NCBI GenBank assembly: GCA_913057165.1
Contig: CAJXNS010000003.1
Span: 1 to 64,000 of the forward strand
Length of the DNA: 64,000 nt
Origin: an uncultured Trueperaceae bacterium
GTDB taxonomy: Bacteria; Deinococcota; Deinococci; Deinococcales; Trueperaceae
Direction: 5' to 3'
Part shown: one piece after another, positions 43,805 to 52,082 of the stretch
Layout of the letters: each line of letters begins with the position of its first letter
How positions within the stretch are numbered: position 1 is the stretch's first letter
The notes under the pieces: model-generated
What the model saw: the letters and a program-made list of their open reading frames with translations, nothing else
The model's database searches: none
What the model was told of the DNA's origin: nothing
Position numbers and translations under genes: made by a program

Positions 43805-44578
43805 TTAGCCTGGTGATGCAGGCTCGTCCTCAATCCCAGGGGCGTACAGGAAGTACGACAGGCGTTTGAGTCCAGCCATGAAGTCGACCGATTCAACATG
43901 GACCCCAGCGGGTGGGTCCAACACGGCGGGCGTGAAATTCAGGATGCCTCGCACCCCTGCGCCTGCCAGCTGGTTTGCGACCTCTTGGGCGACGCCGGCG
44001 GGCACAGTCAGAAATGCGATTGTGATGCGTTCCTGACGGATAACCCGGGCGAGATCCGCCATGGGATACACCGTCACGTCTGCCGTGTTGGACGTGAGCG
44101 ATGGGTCAACATCAAAGCCGGCACGAACCTTAAAGTTGTACTGGTCGAGGCTTGGGTAGTCAGCGATCGCCCGGCCGAGACGGCCCATACCCACGATGGC
44201 GACGTGCCACGGTGTGGTTAAACCCAGGCGGTCCCAGAGGCGCTTTTTGAGTTGTTTGACGCTGTAGCCCTCACCACGCGTGCCGAGACTGGTCCCCCCT
44301 GCTGCATTTTTGGATTCAGGCAAGTCATCTGCTGACGCGGACGTGTCGGGACCGGTTGCCTTTGCCGCCTCGTTGGAGTCCGCTGCTGCGGCCGAAGCCG
44401 CCGGTGTGTCAGAGTCTTTTAGGTGATGCAGGTCTTTACGCACCAAAAATGCGGTGACGCCTGCCTCACTAGCAAGTTCGCTGCTGGTGATGTGTTCTTG
44501 CTCGCGTGCGGCGTACGCGCTGACGATTCGGAGGTAGGTGACGAGTCGACCGACCGTTGCCGAAGGGACGCGCGTCAT
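43805..44578 (-). CDS. rex: redox-sensing repressor Rex with an inserted linker
   Basis: Rex binds DNA when NADH is low and releases it when NADH rises, controlling respiratory and fermentative genes. N-terminal winged helix (about 1-52: SSELASEAGVTAFLVRKDLHH), Rossmann domain with GMGRLGRAIADY, VRAGFDVDPS and NFTPAVLDPPAGVHVESVDF. It has 257 residues instead of about 210, because an Ala/Ser/Asp-rich stretch (about 53-97) is inserted between the recognition region and the conserved GTRGEGYSV. The ATG abuts the SPOR gene stop. Residues of the NADH site look intact. Confidence 0.92.
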   Translation of the reverse strand: MTRVPSATVGRLVTYLRIVSAYAAREQEHITSSELASEAGVTAFLVRKDLHHLKDSDTPAASAAAADSNEAAKATGPDTSASADDLPESKNAAGGTSLGTRGEGYSVKQLKKRLWDRLGLTTPWHVAIVGMGRLGRAIADYPSLDQYNFKVRAGFDVDPSLTSNTADVTVYPMADLARVIRQERITIAFLTVPAGVAQEVANQLAGAGVRGILNFTPAVLDPPAGVHVESVDFMAGLKRLSYFLYAPGIEDEPASPG

Positions 44579-45538
44579 TTATCGCGCGAAATGCTCAAAT
44601 CCAGCCTGGTCAAGGAGGGACCGAGCACTCTCTAGGGCGTCTGCGGTGAACGGACCCACCACCAACTTAAGCAGGCCGTCTTCGGTGATCTCGTCGACGT
44701 TAAAACCGATGGCTTCAAGCCGCTCGATCGCCGGTTCAGCAGCGGTCCGGTCGGCGAACGCACCGACTTGCAGTCGCGTGCCCTCGGCACTTGCCGTGCT
44801 GGCCGGAGCCTCAGCTGGAGCCTCGGGGGTCGGTGTGGGTGCTGGGCTCGCCGGCGCTGGGGTGGCCGGCGCCGGACTGGCGTCTGCATCATCATCCTCG
44901 CTGTAGAGGTAAATGATCGGTTGCACGTCAGGTTCGCTCGCATCGATGGCGTCACGCACCGTCCGAGCTTCCGCCTCGCTTGCGTACGGTCCGACGAGCA
45001 CCACCGTGATGTCGCCTTGGTTGGCGAGGAAGACCGGATAACCGGCATCCCGGAAGCGGGCGGCTTGACGCTCTGCATTCTCACGCGCACCGAACGCACC
45101 GACGCTGACGCGGAACGGATCACTCGGGTTACTTGACGGCGTCACGGCTGGCGTTTCGGGTTCAGGTTGCGGCGCTGGAGCGGGGGTCTCCGCTGGCGCA
45201 GGTGGCGTTTCTGGTTCCGCGGTTGGGGCTGGCTCTGCGGGAGCGGGCACGCTGGGTTGCGCAAGCGCGTCGCTGGGCGCGTCACCATCTAACGGAAGTG
45301 GTTCGACCGTCGGACTTGGGATTGTTTCGTCAGGAACCGCCGGTGTGGGGTCTTCGGTGGCGTCGTCTAACGGCGCCTCAAACGGCGGTGGGGTTTGGAC
45401 CGGCGCGGCGGGCCTGTTACCCGACCCGAACGGGAAGGGACTGCCGCCGGTGATGAGGGTTGACACGATGCCCGCGATGACAAGGATCAACGCGATCCCG
45501 ATCAGAACGTCCGGCCAGTTACGCCTAAACCAATCCAT
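44579..45538 (-). CDS. membrane-anchored protein with two SPOR domains
   Basis: 319 aa. Single N-terminal transmembrane helix (about 10-30: DVLIGIALILVIAGIVSTLI), a Pro/Ala/Glu-rich linker (about 40-138), SPOR domain 1 (about 141-213: FRVSVGAFGARENAERQAAR), a second Pro/Ala linker, and SPOR domain 2 (about 253-319: RLQVGAFADRTAAEPAIERL). SPOR domains bind denuded glycan strands at the septum, so a cell-division or wall role is expected. SD AAAGG precedes the ATG. Its stop directly abuts the rex ATG. Confidence 0.88.
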   Translation of the reverse strand: MDWFRRNWPDVLIGIALILVIAGIVSTLITGGSPFPFGSGNRPAAPVQTPPPFEAPLDDATEDPTPAVPDETIPSPTVEPLPLDGDAPSDALAQPSVPAPAEPAPTAEPETPPAPAETPAPAPQPEPETPAVTPSSNPSDPFRVSVGAFGARENAERQAARFRDAGYPVFLANQGDITVVLVGPYASEAEARTVRDAIDASEPDVQPIIYLYSEDDDADASPAPATPAPASPAPTPTPEAPAEAPASTASAEGTRLQVGAFADRTAAEPAIERLEAIGFNVDEITEDGLLKLVVGPFTADALESARSLLDQAGFEHFAR

Positions 45539-45574
45539 GAAACGCGCCTTTCTTGGAGCCGCAGGGCGTGTCGC

Positions 45575-46942
45575 TCACTGGCGTGGCGCTCCATCTACGC
45601 ATGCCTGACGGTACCCCATTTGGCAGGCCTCATTCCACGTGGCTGTGGCGTCATCGCTGCGTCCTGTCTCGTACAAAGCCCACCCAAATGAGAACAAGCT
45701 TTCCGCATCGAGCGGCTGTAGGGCCTTAAGCTGCTCGTACGCCTGCGCGGCGGCATCCCAGCGGCCGTCCGCCACGTAGGCAGACGCCAACGCTTGCCAC
45801 ACAAACGTTCGCTCCGGTTCCGCGTCCCGTGCCAACTCGAGGTACGAGACCGCGGCCGTGTGGTCACCCTGCTGGAAACTTGTAAGGCCAGCCCACAGGG
45901 CGAGATCGGCCTCGGTTGAACCGGCGTCGATGAGGCGCTCAAAGCGTTGACGCGCCTCGCTGTAGCGGCCGGCATGGTAGGCGAGCCGGCCTGCTTTCGC
46001 TTCCGCGCGTTCACGTTCAGCCTCGGTTAGCCCGGTCCGAGCGAGCACCGCGTCAACCAGCGGTTCAGCACGATCGAACTGGCCGGCGCGCTCATGCACG
46101 GTGGCCACATCCAAAGCCAAGGTGGCATCACGCGCGAGACGGTCGGGTTCAAGCCCTGCAAAAGCGGGCAGCATGCCGTCTTCCACACCTGCCGCCAGCC
46201 AGGCATCGAAGATCGCACGCAGGCTCACCAGATCGCCCGGTGGATCGTCGTTGACGCGCCCAAGCACAGCTTGCGCTTCGCTGGTGCGACCCTCGGCGCT
46301 GAGCAGGTTCGCGTACTGCACGCGGGTACGGGTGCGCTTCGCAACGTCGAGCGCTTCAGGCAGGTTGTTGAGTAACGATTCAAGGAGCCGTTCGGCGTTC
46401 TCGTACGCGCCGACCTGTTCGTAGGCGGCAGCACGCAGAAGGTCACCTTCAAAACTGTCGAACGTCGCCAGCACCGCAAGCACTTCGGGGGCGCGGCCAA
46501 GCCGCAACAGCGTGCGGGCGTACGACACCTTGAGGGTCGCGTCATCGGGTCGAACGTCAAGCGCTCGCTCGTACGCCGCGGCGGCGTCGGCGTGCGCGTC
46601 AAGCCGGGTGTGCTGCCGAGCGATGGCAGACCAGCCTTGCGCTTCCACAGCGCGCGGGAGTGCCACATCAACGTCAAGCATCGCCTCAAACGCCGCTAAG
46701 GCATCCTGATGCCTACCTAAGCCATCCAAGAGACGGCCTTGTAGGTAGCGTGCGTCGGTTCGGCTGGCACAGTCGGCCAGCACAGACTCCACCGACTCAA
46801 GCGCCTCCTGCCACGCAACCATGTCCGTGGTGTCCGGCACGTTTGGCAGGGGCGCGTCGCACGCACTCGCGTCTTGGGCCGTCACCAAACCCGTCAAGGC
46901 AGCGAGTGCAATCGCCCCCAGAAACACCCGCAGACGTGTCAA
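45575..46942 (-). CDS. secreted TPR-repeat protein
   Basis: About 455 aa. I chose the TTG at 46942, which overlaps the rlmN stop as TTGA and gives a signal peptide (TRLRVFLGAIALAALTGLV, then TAQDASAC); a longer frame into rlmN exists. The body is helical TPR: YLQGRLLDGLGRHQDALAAF, AAAYERALDVRPDDATLKVSYA and, near the end, AYEQLKALQPLDAESLFSFGWALYETGR (in parts). Probably a periplasmic scaffold or lipoprotein-like protein. It precedes the SPOR gene on the same strand. Confidence 0.75.
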   Translation of the reverse strand: MTRLRVFLGAIALAALTGLVTAQDASACDAPLPNVPDTTDMVAWQEALESVESVLADCASRTDARYLQGRLLDGLGRHQDALAAFEAMLDVDVALPRAVEAQGWSAIARQHTRLDAHADAAAAYERALDVRPDDATLKVSYARTLLRLGRAPEVLAVLATFDSFEGDLLRAAAYEQVGAYENAERLLESLLNNLPEALDVAKRTRTRVQYANLLSAEGRTSEAQAVLGRVNDDPPGDLVSLRAIFDAWLAAGVEDGMLPAFAGLEPDRLARDATLALDVATVHERAGQFDRAEPLVDAVLARTGLTEAERERAEAKAGRLAYHAGRYSEARQRFERLIDAGSTEADLALWAGLTSFQQGDHTAAVSYLELARDAEPERTFVWQALASAYVADGRWDAAAQAYEQLKALQPLDAESLFSFGWALYETGRSDDATATWNEACQMGYRQACVDGAPRQ

Positions 46943-48003
46943 CGGGCCTCCAGCGGTTCGGTGGGGGTCTGCAGCGACAACTGACCGCATGCGCCACCGG
47001 CATCTTGACCGCGGCTGAAGCGCACGGACACCGAAACGCCTGCCGATTCAATCCGGCGCTTGAAGGCGTCAATACGCGTTCTTGAGCTCGACTCAAAGCC
47101 TGAATTCGCCCAGTCGTTAAACGGGATGAGGTTCACGTGTGCCCGCAGGCCCCGCAGGCGCGCTGCCAACTTCGCCGCCTGCCAGTCGTGATCGTTGACC
47201 CCTTTAAGCATCGTGTACTCAAACGTCACACGACGGTTGGTGCGTTCTTGCCACAGCGCCAGCGAATCCATAATGTCGTCGATGCTGTGCGCATGCGCGG
47301 TGGGGATGATCGCTTGCCTGGTTTCCTCATCGGGCGCATGGAGCGACACCGCGAGTGTGAGGTTCAATCCTTCACCAGCCAAGCGGCGAATACGGGCCGG
47401 CAAGCCAACCGTCGAGAGTGTGATTCGCCGTGGCGACATGTCCAGCGCTTCAGGGTCGATCATCCGCCGGATGGCTGCGACGGCCTCCTCGTAGTTGAGG
47501 AGCGCCTCACCCATACCCATCAGCACGACGTTGCGGAGGTCTTTGGGGGCAAGGCCTTCGTGTTGGGCGATCACCAACAACTGCGCGACAATTTCACCGC
47601 GGCTTAGATTGCGCCCAAACCCCAGCGCGCCCGTGGCACAAAAGCGGCAACCGGCGGGGCAGCCGACCATCGAGGAAATGCACACGGTTTTACGATTGTC
47701 GTAGGGCATGTACACCGCTTCGGTCTGACGGCCGTCACGCAGGGTGAGCAGGTAGCGGACCGAGCCGTCCCACGAGGGCACCCGGTCGACCGCCTGAAAC
47801 GGACTCAGGGCATAGGTTTCCGCGAGGGCCTGGCGCCACGCTTTCGGGAGGCTGGTGGCCTCGTCCAGACTTGCGACCCCCGTCTCGAACACGGCTGACA
47901 GCAACTGCTGACGCCTATACGGACGGGCATCATCGGCTGGCCAGGCCTCCGGTTCGAGGTCTAGCAGTAGCGGCTTCGGGGGTGCCTGTACATCGCCGGT
48001 CAC
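46939..48003 (-). CDS. rlmN: dual-specificity 23S rRNA/tRNA adenine C2-methyltransferase RlmN
   Basis: Radical-SAM enzyme methylating A2503 of 23S rRNA and A37 of some tRNAs. Iron-sulfur motif CxxxCxxC in VGCPAGCRFCATGALGF, VVLMGMGEALLNYEEAV, ITLSTVGLPARIRRL, LAVSLHAPDEETRQAIIPTA (split), and the C-terminal catalytic Cys in RGQDAGGACGQL. The GTG at 48003 is 7 nt behind TAGCCT (48016-48011), so the long upstream extension is rejected and the mRNA is probably leaderless. 354 aa. Coupled to the TPR gene. Confidence 0.94.
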   Translation of the reverse strand: MTGDVQAPPKPLLLDLEPEAWPADDARPYRRQQLLSAVFETGVASLDEATSLPKAWRQALAETYALSPFQAVDRVPSWDGSVRYLLTLRDGRQTEAVYMPYDNRKTVCISSMVGCPAGCRFCATGALGFGRNLSRGEIVAQLLVIAQHEGLAPKDLRNVVLMGMGEALLNYEEAVAAIRRMIDPEALDMSPRRITLSTVGLPARIRRLAGEGLNLTLAVSLHAPDEETRQAIIPTAHAHSIDDIMDSLALWQERTNRRVTFEYTMLKGVNDHDWQAAKLAARLRGLRAHVNLIPFNDWANSGFESSSRTRIDAFKRRIESAGVSVSVRFSRGQDAGGACGQLSLQTPTEPLEAR

Positions 48004-48022
48004 GCACACGAGGCTAGCACGG

Positions 48023-48547
48023 TCATGCTTGCGACGCCGGGGTGGCATCTTCGCCGACCGGCACAAAAATCGGGAGGTCGTCGCGGAGTGGGTCGATGTC
48101 CGACCGCAAGCGCGTGAACACTTCAGGATCCAGGTAGGCAGCACTCGCTCGCAGGAGCCCCAGGTAGTAGCGCGCCACCCGCTGGGCAGCCTCAGGCCCG
48201 ATGCGCGCAAGCTCCTCTTGGGTCAGCAGCGCCGCCACAAAACCGTCTTCGCTTTCAACGGCCGGGCTGCCACCCGCACCAATGATTTTTTTGAGGACCA
48301 CCACGGTCTCATTTGGGTTCTGCCAAAACCCGAAATTGGTCTCGTCGGTGAGGACGTCCACCCGCCTCATCTTGGTTTGGTACGCGCCACTTCCCAAGAG
48401 TTCACGCGCCAACGCTTGACGCTCCAAACGTTTACGGGCGTACTCTGCCAGCGAAAGCATGGCGACAGGCGGTTCAAGGGCGCCACCCACCAACACCCGC
48501 AGGCGGTGTGCAAGCACATAGTCTTGGTACTCCCTCAGATGCTCCAC
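48023..48547 (-). CDS. hypothetical protein, 174 aa
   Basis: Not recognised. GTG 48547 lies 7 nt behind TAGTGT (48560-48555); the longer frame upstream is rejected. The sequence is mixed helix and strand: EHLREYQDYVLAHRLRVLVGG, EYARKRLERQALARELLG, DETNFGFWQNPNETVVVLKK. Residues around 110-140 (ALLTQEELARIGPEAAQRVA) are helical. No signal peptide. Ends 19 nt before the rlmN start, whose own -10 box lies in this gap. Confidence 0.62.
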   Translation of the reverse strand: MEHLREYQDYVLAHRLRVLVGGALEPPVAMLSLAEYARKRLERQALARELLGSGAYQTKMRRVDVLTDETNFGFWQNPNETVVVLKKIIGAGGSPAVESEDGFVAALLTQEELARIGPEAAQRVARYYLGLLRASAAYLDPEVFTRLRSDIDPLRDDLPIFVPVGEDATPASQA

Positions 48548-48690
48548 GCGCCCGACACTACCCGGACTTGCCTGCAAGCAAGCGTCACCAGGTAACGCAC
48601 GGTTGCGGTCGCACTGGCGCCGTTCAGCCGGTAGCATGGGGCATCCGACCGAACCACCGACAACGTTGATGTAGAGAGGTGCACAAACGC

Positions 48691-49938
48691 ATGCCGAGGA
48701 AACGCAAAACCGTAGGGATGGTCCTGGCGGGCGGCAAAGGGTCGCGACTTCACCCGCTGACGTGGAAACGCACCAAGCCGGCGGTGCCGTTCGGCAGCAA
48801 GTACCGCATCATCGATTTCGCGCTTAACAACATGATCAACTCAGGCGTCTTCGGGATGTACGTGCTCACGCAATTCAAAGCCCAGTCGTTGACGGAACAC
48901 ATTCAACGCAACTGGCGCTTCGGTGGGGTGCTGTCGGATTACTTCATCACGCTCGCGCCGGCACAGATGTACCTCTACGAAGAGTTAGGCGCGGAGTGGT
49001 ACCGCGGGACGGCAGACGCGATCTACCAAAACCTGCACCTCATCGACGCCAACGATGCAGACCTGGTCGCGATTTTTTCTGGCGACCACATCTACAAGAT
49101 GGACTTGTCGCACATGATCGAGTACCACCTTGACAACAACGCCGATGTCACCGTCGCCGCCTACCCCACACCGATTGAGGACGCCACACGCTTCGGGGTG
49201 CTGCAGATCGACCGTGACTACCGGATCACGGAATTTCAAGAAAAGCCGCAGGAACCCAAGGCCATTCCCAACGATCCAACCATGGCGCTGGCGTCGATGG
49301 GCAACTACATTTTCAGTCGCGACGCCCTGTTTGAGATGCTGTCGGAAGACGCGGCCTTGCAGGGCAGCGAACACGATTTCGGCAAGGACGTGCTGCCCCG
49401 CGGTCTTGCGCAAGACCGTCGGTTGTTCGCCTACGACTTCGCGCGCAACCCCATCCCTGGGCAAGGCGGGCCGAACACGTACTGGCGGGATGTTGGAACG
49501 CTTGACAGCTACCACGAAGCGAATATGGACCTGGTGGACGTTGAACCGGAGTTCGATCTGTACAACGACGACTGGCCGCTGCGCACGTCCGCGCAGTACT
49601 CGGCACCAGCCAAGTTCGTGCATGAGGATGGTGAACGTACCGGTCGCGCCCTCAACAGCCTGCTCGCTGGTGGGGTCATCGTCTCAGGCGGCACGGTACG
49701 TGAGTCGGTTCTGTCGCGCCGCGTGCGGGTGAACAGTTACGCCACAGTGGAACGCAGCGTGCTTTTTGATGACGTGACCGTTGGCCGCAGCTGCCGCCTT
49801 AAAAACGTCATCATTGACAAGGATGTGTCGGTACCGGAAGGAACCGAAATCGGGTTCAACGCCGATGACGACCGCGCCAGGGGCTTTACCGTGACCGACC
49901 GGGGGGTCACCGCCGTGCCGAAGGGCTACCGTTTTTAA
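48691..49938 (+). CDS. glgC: glucose-1-phosphate adenylyltransferase
   Basis: Makes ADP-glucose for glycogen or alpha-glucan synthesis. Nucleotidyltransferase core: [49 protein letters not shown] with the sugar-binding Lys, and ASMGNYIF. C-terminal left-handed beta-helix: [50 protein letters not shown]. 415 aa. ATG 48691 lies about 10 nt after AGAGAGG. -10 candidate TAGCAT at 48632-48637. No glgA nearby. Confidence 0.95.
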   Translation: MPRKRKTVGMVLAGGKGSRLHPLTWKRTKPAVPFGSKYRIIDFALNNMINSGVFGMYVLTQFKAQSLTEHIQRNWRFGGVLSDYFITLAPAQMYLYEELGAEWYRGTADAIYQNLHLIDANDADLVAIFSGDHIYKMDLSHMIEYHLDNNADVTVAAYPTPIEDATRFGVLQIDRDYRITEFQEKPQEPKAIPNDPTMALASMGNYIFSRDALFEMLSEDAALQGSEHDFGKDVLPRGLAQDRRLFAYDFARNPIPGQGGPNTYWRDVGTLDSYHEANMDLVDVEPEFDLYNDDWPLRTSAQYSAPAKFVHEDGERTGRALNSLLAGGVIVSGGTVRESVLSRRVRVNSYATVERSVLFDDVTVGRSCRLKNVIIDKDVSVPEGTEIGFNADDDRARGFTVTDRGVTAVPKGYRF

Positions 49939-49976
49939 CGCCAGCAGCGGCGCGCTTCGTCCCTCGGCTTACAGAG

Positions 49977-49996
49977 AGCACCGAAGGCTCGGTGCT
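49977..49996. promoter_or_regulatory. perfect inverted repeat overlapping the ftsH -10 box
   Basis: AGCACCGA (49977-49984), loop AGGC, TCGGTGCT (49989-49996): 8 bp without mismatch. The ftsH -10 TATCCT begins inside the right arm (49995-50000). No U-run follows, so this is more likely an operator than the glgC terminator, but either is possible. Confidence 0.45.
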
Positions 49997-50049
49997 ATCC
50001 TCGCGGTCAACTCGCGGGCGTCCTGCGCCTCGCACTATTGGAGGATCCC

Positions 50050-52035
50050 TTGAAGCGCAATATCAATCCTTGGTTGATCGTAATGCTGATCGTGCTCGGC
50101 ATTTTCGTGTTCAACCAGTTCAATGCAGGGGCGGCCAGCAGCGAAGTCAACCTCACGACCTTCCGGACGCTGGTGGACGACGGTCGCGTGACGGAACTGA
50201 CGATCGAACGGTCCAACGGAAACATTGAAGGATCACTCAGCGGCCCAACGCAGGTCACCATCGACGGTCAAGCCCGCACCATTGAAGATTTCACCACCAC
50301 CGCCATCATCACGGACTCGCTCGTCGAAGAACTGCAAACCCAAGTACCGAACGTCACCGTCCGCAACCCACCCCAGTGGATCGGGTTCTTGATTTCGGTC
50401 CTGCCGATCATCATCCTGATTGCGTTCTTCTGGTTCATCTTCATGCGAGCGCAGGGCGGACCGAATCAAGTCATGCAGTTTGGTCAAAGCAAAGCGAAGA
50501 CGTACGGAAAAGAGAACGCGGTCGACACGACGTTTGAGGACGTCGCGGGACATAGGGAAGCCAAACAAGAGCTGCTTGAGGTGGTCGACTTCCTTAAGAA
50601 CCCTCAGAAGTACCTGGATATCGGAGCGGAAATTCCGAAAGGCATGCTCCTCGTCGGCCCGCCCGGTACGGGGAAAACCCTTCTCGCCCGCGCTGTCGCT
50701 GGCGAAGCCGGCGTGCCGTTTTTGACGGTGTCCGCTTCTGAGTTCATGGAAATGTTCGTCGGTGTCGGGGCAAGCCGCGTGCGCAACCTGTTTGAAGAAG
50801 CGCGCAAGTCGAGCCCTGCGATCATTTTCATCGACGAGCTTGACTCCATCGGTAGGCGCCGCGGTGCAGGCATCGGCGGGGGTCACGACGAACGTGAACA
50901 AACGCTGAACCAGATCCTCTCCGAAATGGACGGTTTTGAGAAAGACACGTCCGTCATCATCATTGCCGCCACCAACCGGCCTGACATCCTTGACCCTGCG
51001 CTGCTCCGGCCTGGCCGGTTCGACCGGCAGGTCACCATCGGCTTGCCCACCATGAAAGAACGCATGGACATCCTTGGCGTGCACGTCAAAGGCAAACCGC
51101 TTGAGGATGGCGTCGACATTGAACGCTTGGCAGGCGCCACCCCGATGTTCTCCGGTGCCGACCTTGAAAACCTCACCAACGAAGCTGCCCTGATCGCTGC
51201 GCGTGACAACCGCCGCAAGATCGGCTGGACCGACTTCAACGATGCGCTAGACCGCATCACGTTAGGTCTGCGGCGCGGCAGCCTCGTACCAAGCGAAGAG
51301 GAACGCCGCATCCTCGCCTACCACGAGGCCGGCCATGCGGTGGCGTTCGCCGCTCAGAAAACCCTCGGTCAAATTCGTAAAGTCACCATCATGCCGCGCG
51401 GCGGTGCCGGCGGCTTCATGGCGCCCCTGGCCAAAGAGGAAATGTTCTACAGCGTCGAGCGTTTCAAAGCGCAACTGATCGTGGCGTTTGGTGGCCGTGT
51501 TGCCGAAAAACGCGTGACAGGGACGCTGTCGTCAGGCGCCAGTAACGACCTCAAACAGGCGACGGAAACTGCTAAACAAATGGTGCTTGACCTGGGGATG
51601 GGCAACGACGAGTTCGTCGCTTGGGGCTCCGATCAAGGTCCTGTGTTCCTTGGCGGTGAAATCTCACGCCGGAAAGACTTCAGCGAAGAAACCGCCCGGC
51701 AGCTTGAAGAGCAGGTGAGCGCCATGCTCCACGAGGCGTACGACGCCTGCAGCACCATGCTGGACGAGCACTGGCCAGCCGTCGAAGCGTTGGCTGAAGC
51801 ACTCCTGCAGCGGGAAACCATCGACGGTCAACTGGTTCACGAGGCGTACGAAAAATCTGAGGCGGGCGAGTCGGTGGAATCGATCAGCGACTGGCTGGTT
51901 GAGGAAAGCGAACGCCGAGAAGCCCACCCAGAACCCGAAGAAGAAAGCTCGGACGACGACGCGAACGTGGCCGACGACGAACGCCATGAACGCCCCTCAC
52001 CCGCACCGCGGGGCCTGGCAGCGGACCCGTCCTGA
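50050..52035 (+). CDS. ftsH: ATP-dependent zinc metalloprotease FtsH
   Basis: Membrane AAA+ protease that degrades misfolded membrane and regulatory proteins. Helix 1 at about 8-26 (WLIVMLIVLGIFVFNQF), periplasmic domain, helix 2 at about 110-135 (IGFLISVLPIIILIAFFWFI). AAA domain: GPPGTGKTLLA (Walker A), IIFIDELDSIG (Walker B), AATNRPDILDPALLRPGRFD (SRH). Zinc site HEAGH in AYHEAGHAVAF. The acidic C-terminus (about 620-661) is family-like. I prefer the TTG at 50050, 5 nt behind GGAGG (50040-50044), over the TTG at 50038. 661 aa. Confidence 0.96.
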   Translation: MKRNINPWLIVMLIVLGIFVFNQFNAGAASSEVNLTTFRTLVDDGRVTELTIERSNGNIEGSLSGPTQVTIDGQARTIEDFTTTAIITDSLVEELQTQVPNVTVRNPPQWIGFLISVLPIIILIAFFWFIFMRAQGGPNQVMQFGQSKAKTYGKENAVDTTFEDVAGHREAKQELLEVVDFLKNPQKYLDIGAEIPKGMLLVGPPGTGKTLLARAVAGEAGVPFLTVSASEFMEMFVGVGASRVRNLFEEARKSSPAIIFIDELDSIGRRRGAGIGGGHDEREQTLNQILSEMDGFEKDTSVIIIAATNRPDILDPALLRPGRFDRQVTIGLPTMKERMDILGVHVKGKPLEDGVDIERLAGATPMFSGADLENLTNEAALIAARDNRRKIGWTDFNDALDRITLGLRRGSLVPSEEERRILAYHEAGHAVAFAAQKTLGQIRKVTIMPRGGAGGFMAPLAKEEMFYSVERFKAQLIVAFGGRVAEKRVTGTLSSGASNDLKQATETAKQMVLDLGMGNDEFVAWGSDQGPVFLGGEISRRKDFSEETARQLEEQVSAMLHEAYDACSTMLDEHWPAVEALAEALLQRETIDGQLVHEAYEKSEAGESVESISDWLVEESERREAHPEPEEESSDDDANVADDERHERPSPAPRGLAADPS

Positions 52036-52082
52036 CCCAACGTTTCGAGCGACCGGTATCCTGCACAAAGTGAAGGATGACC

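Noticed and set aside
47980-47995. TGTACA occurrences inside the rlmN and rnr coding regions
   Set aside because: Isolated copies within coding sequence, expected by chance; no repeats.
48003-48210. Longer N-terminus of RlmN reaching into the upstream gene
   Set aside because: It overlaps the hypothetical gene at 48023-48547 and lies before the TAGCCT promoter box; it has no similarity to RlmN.
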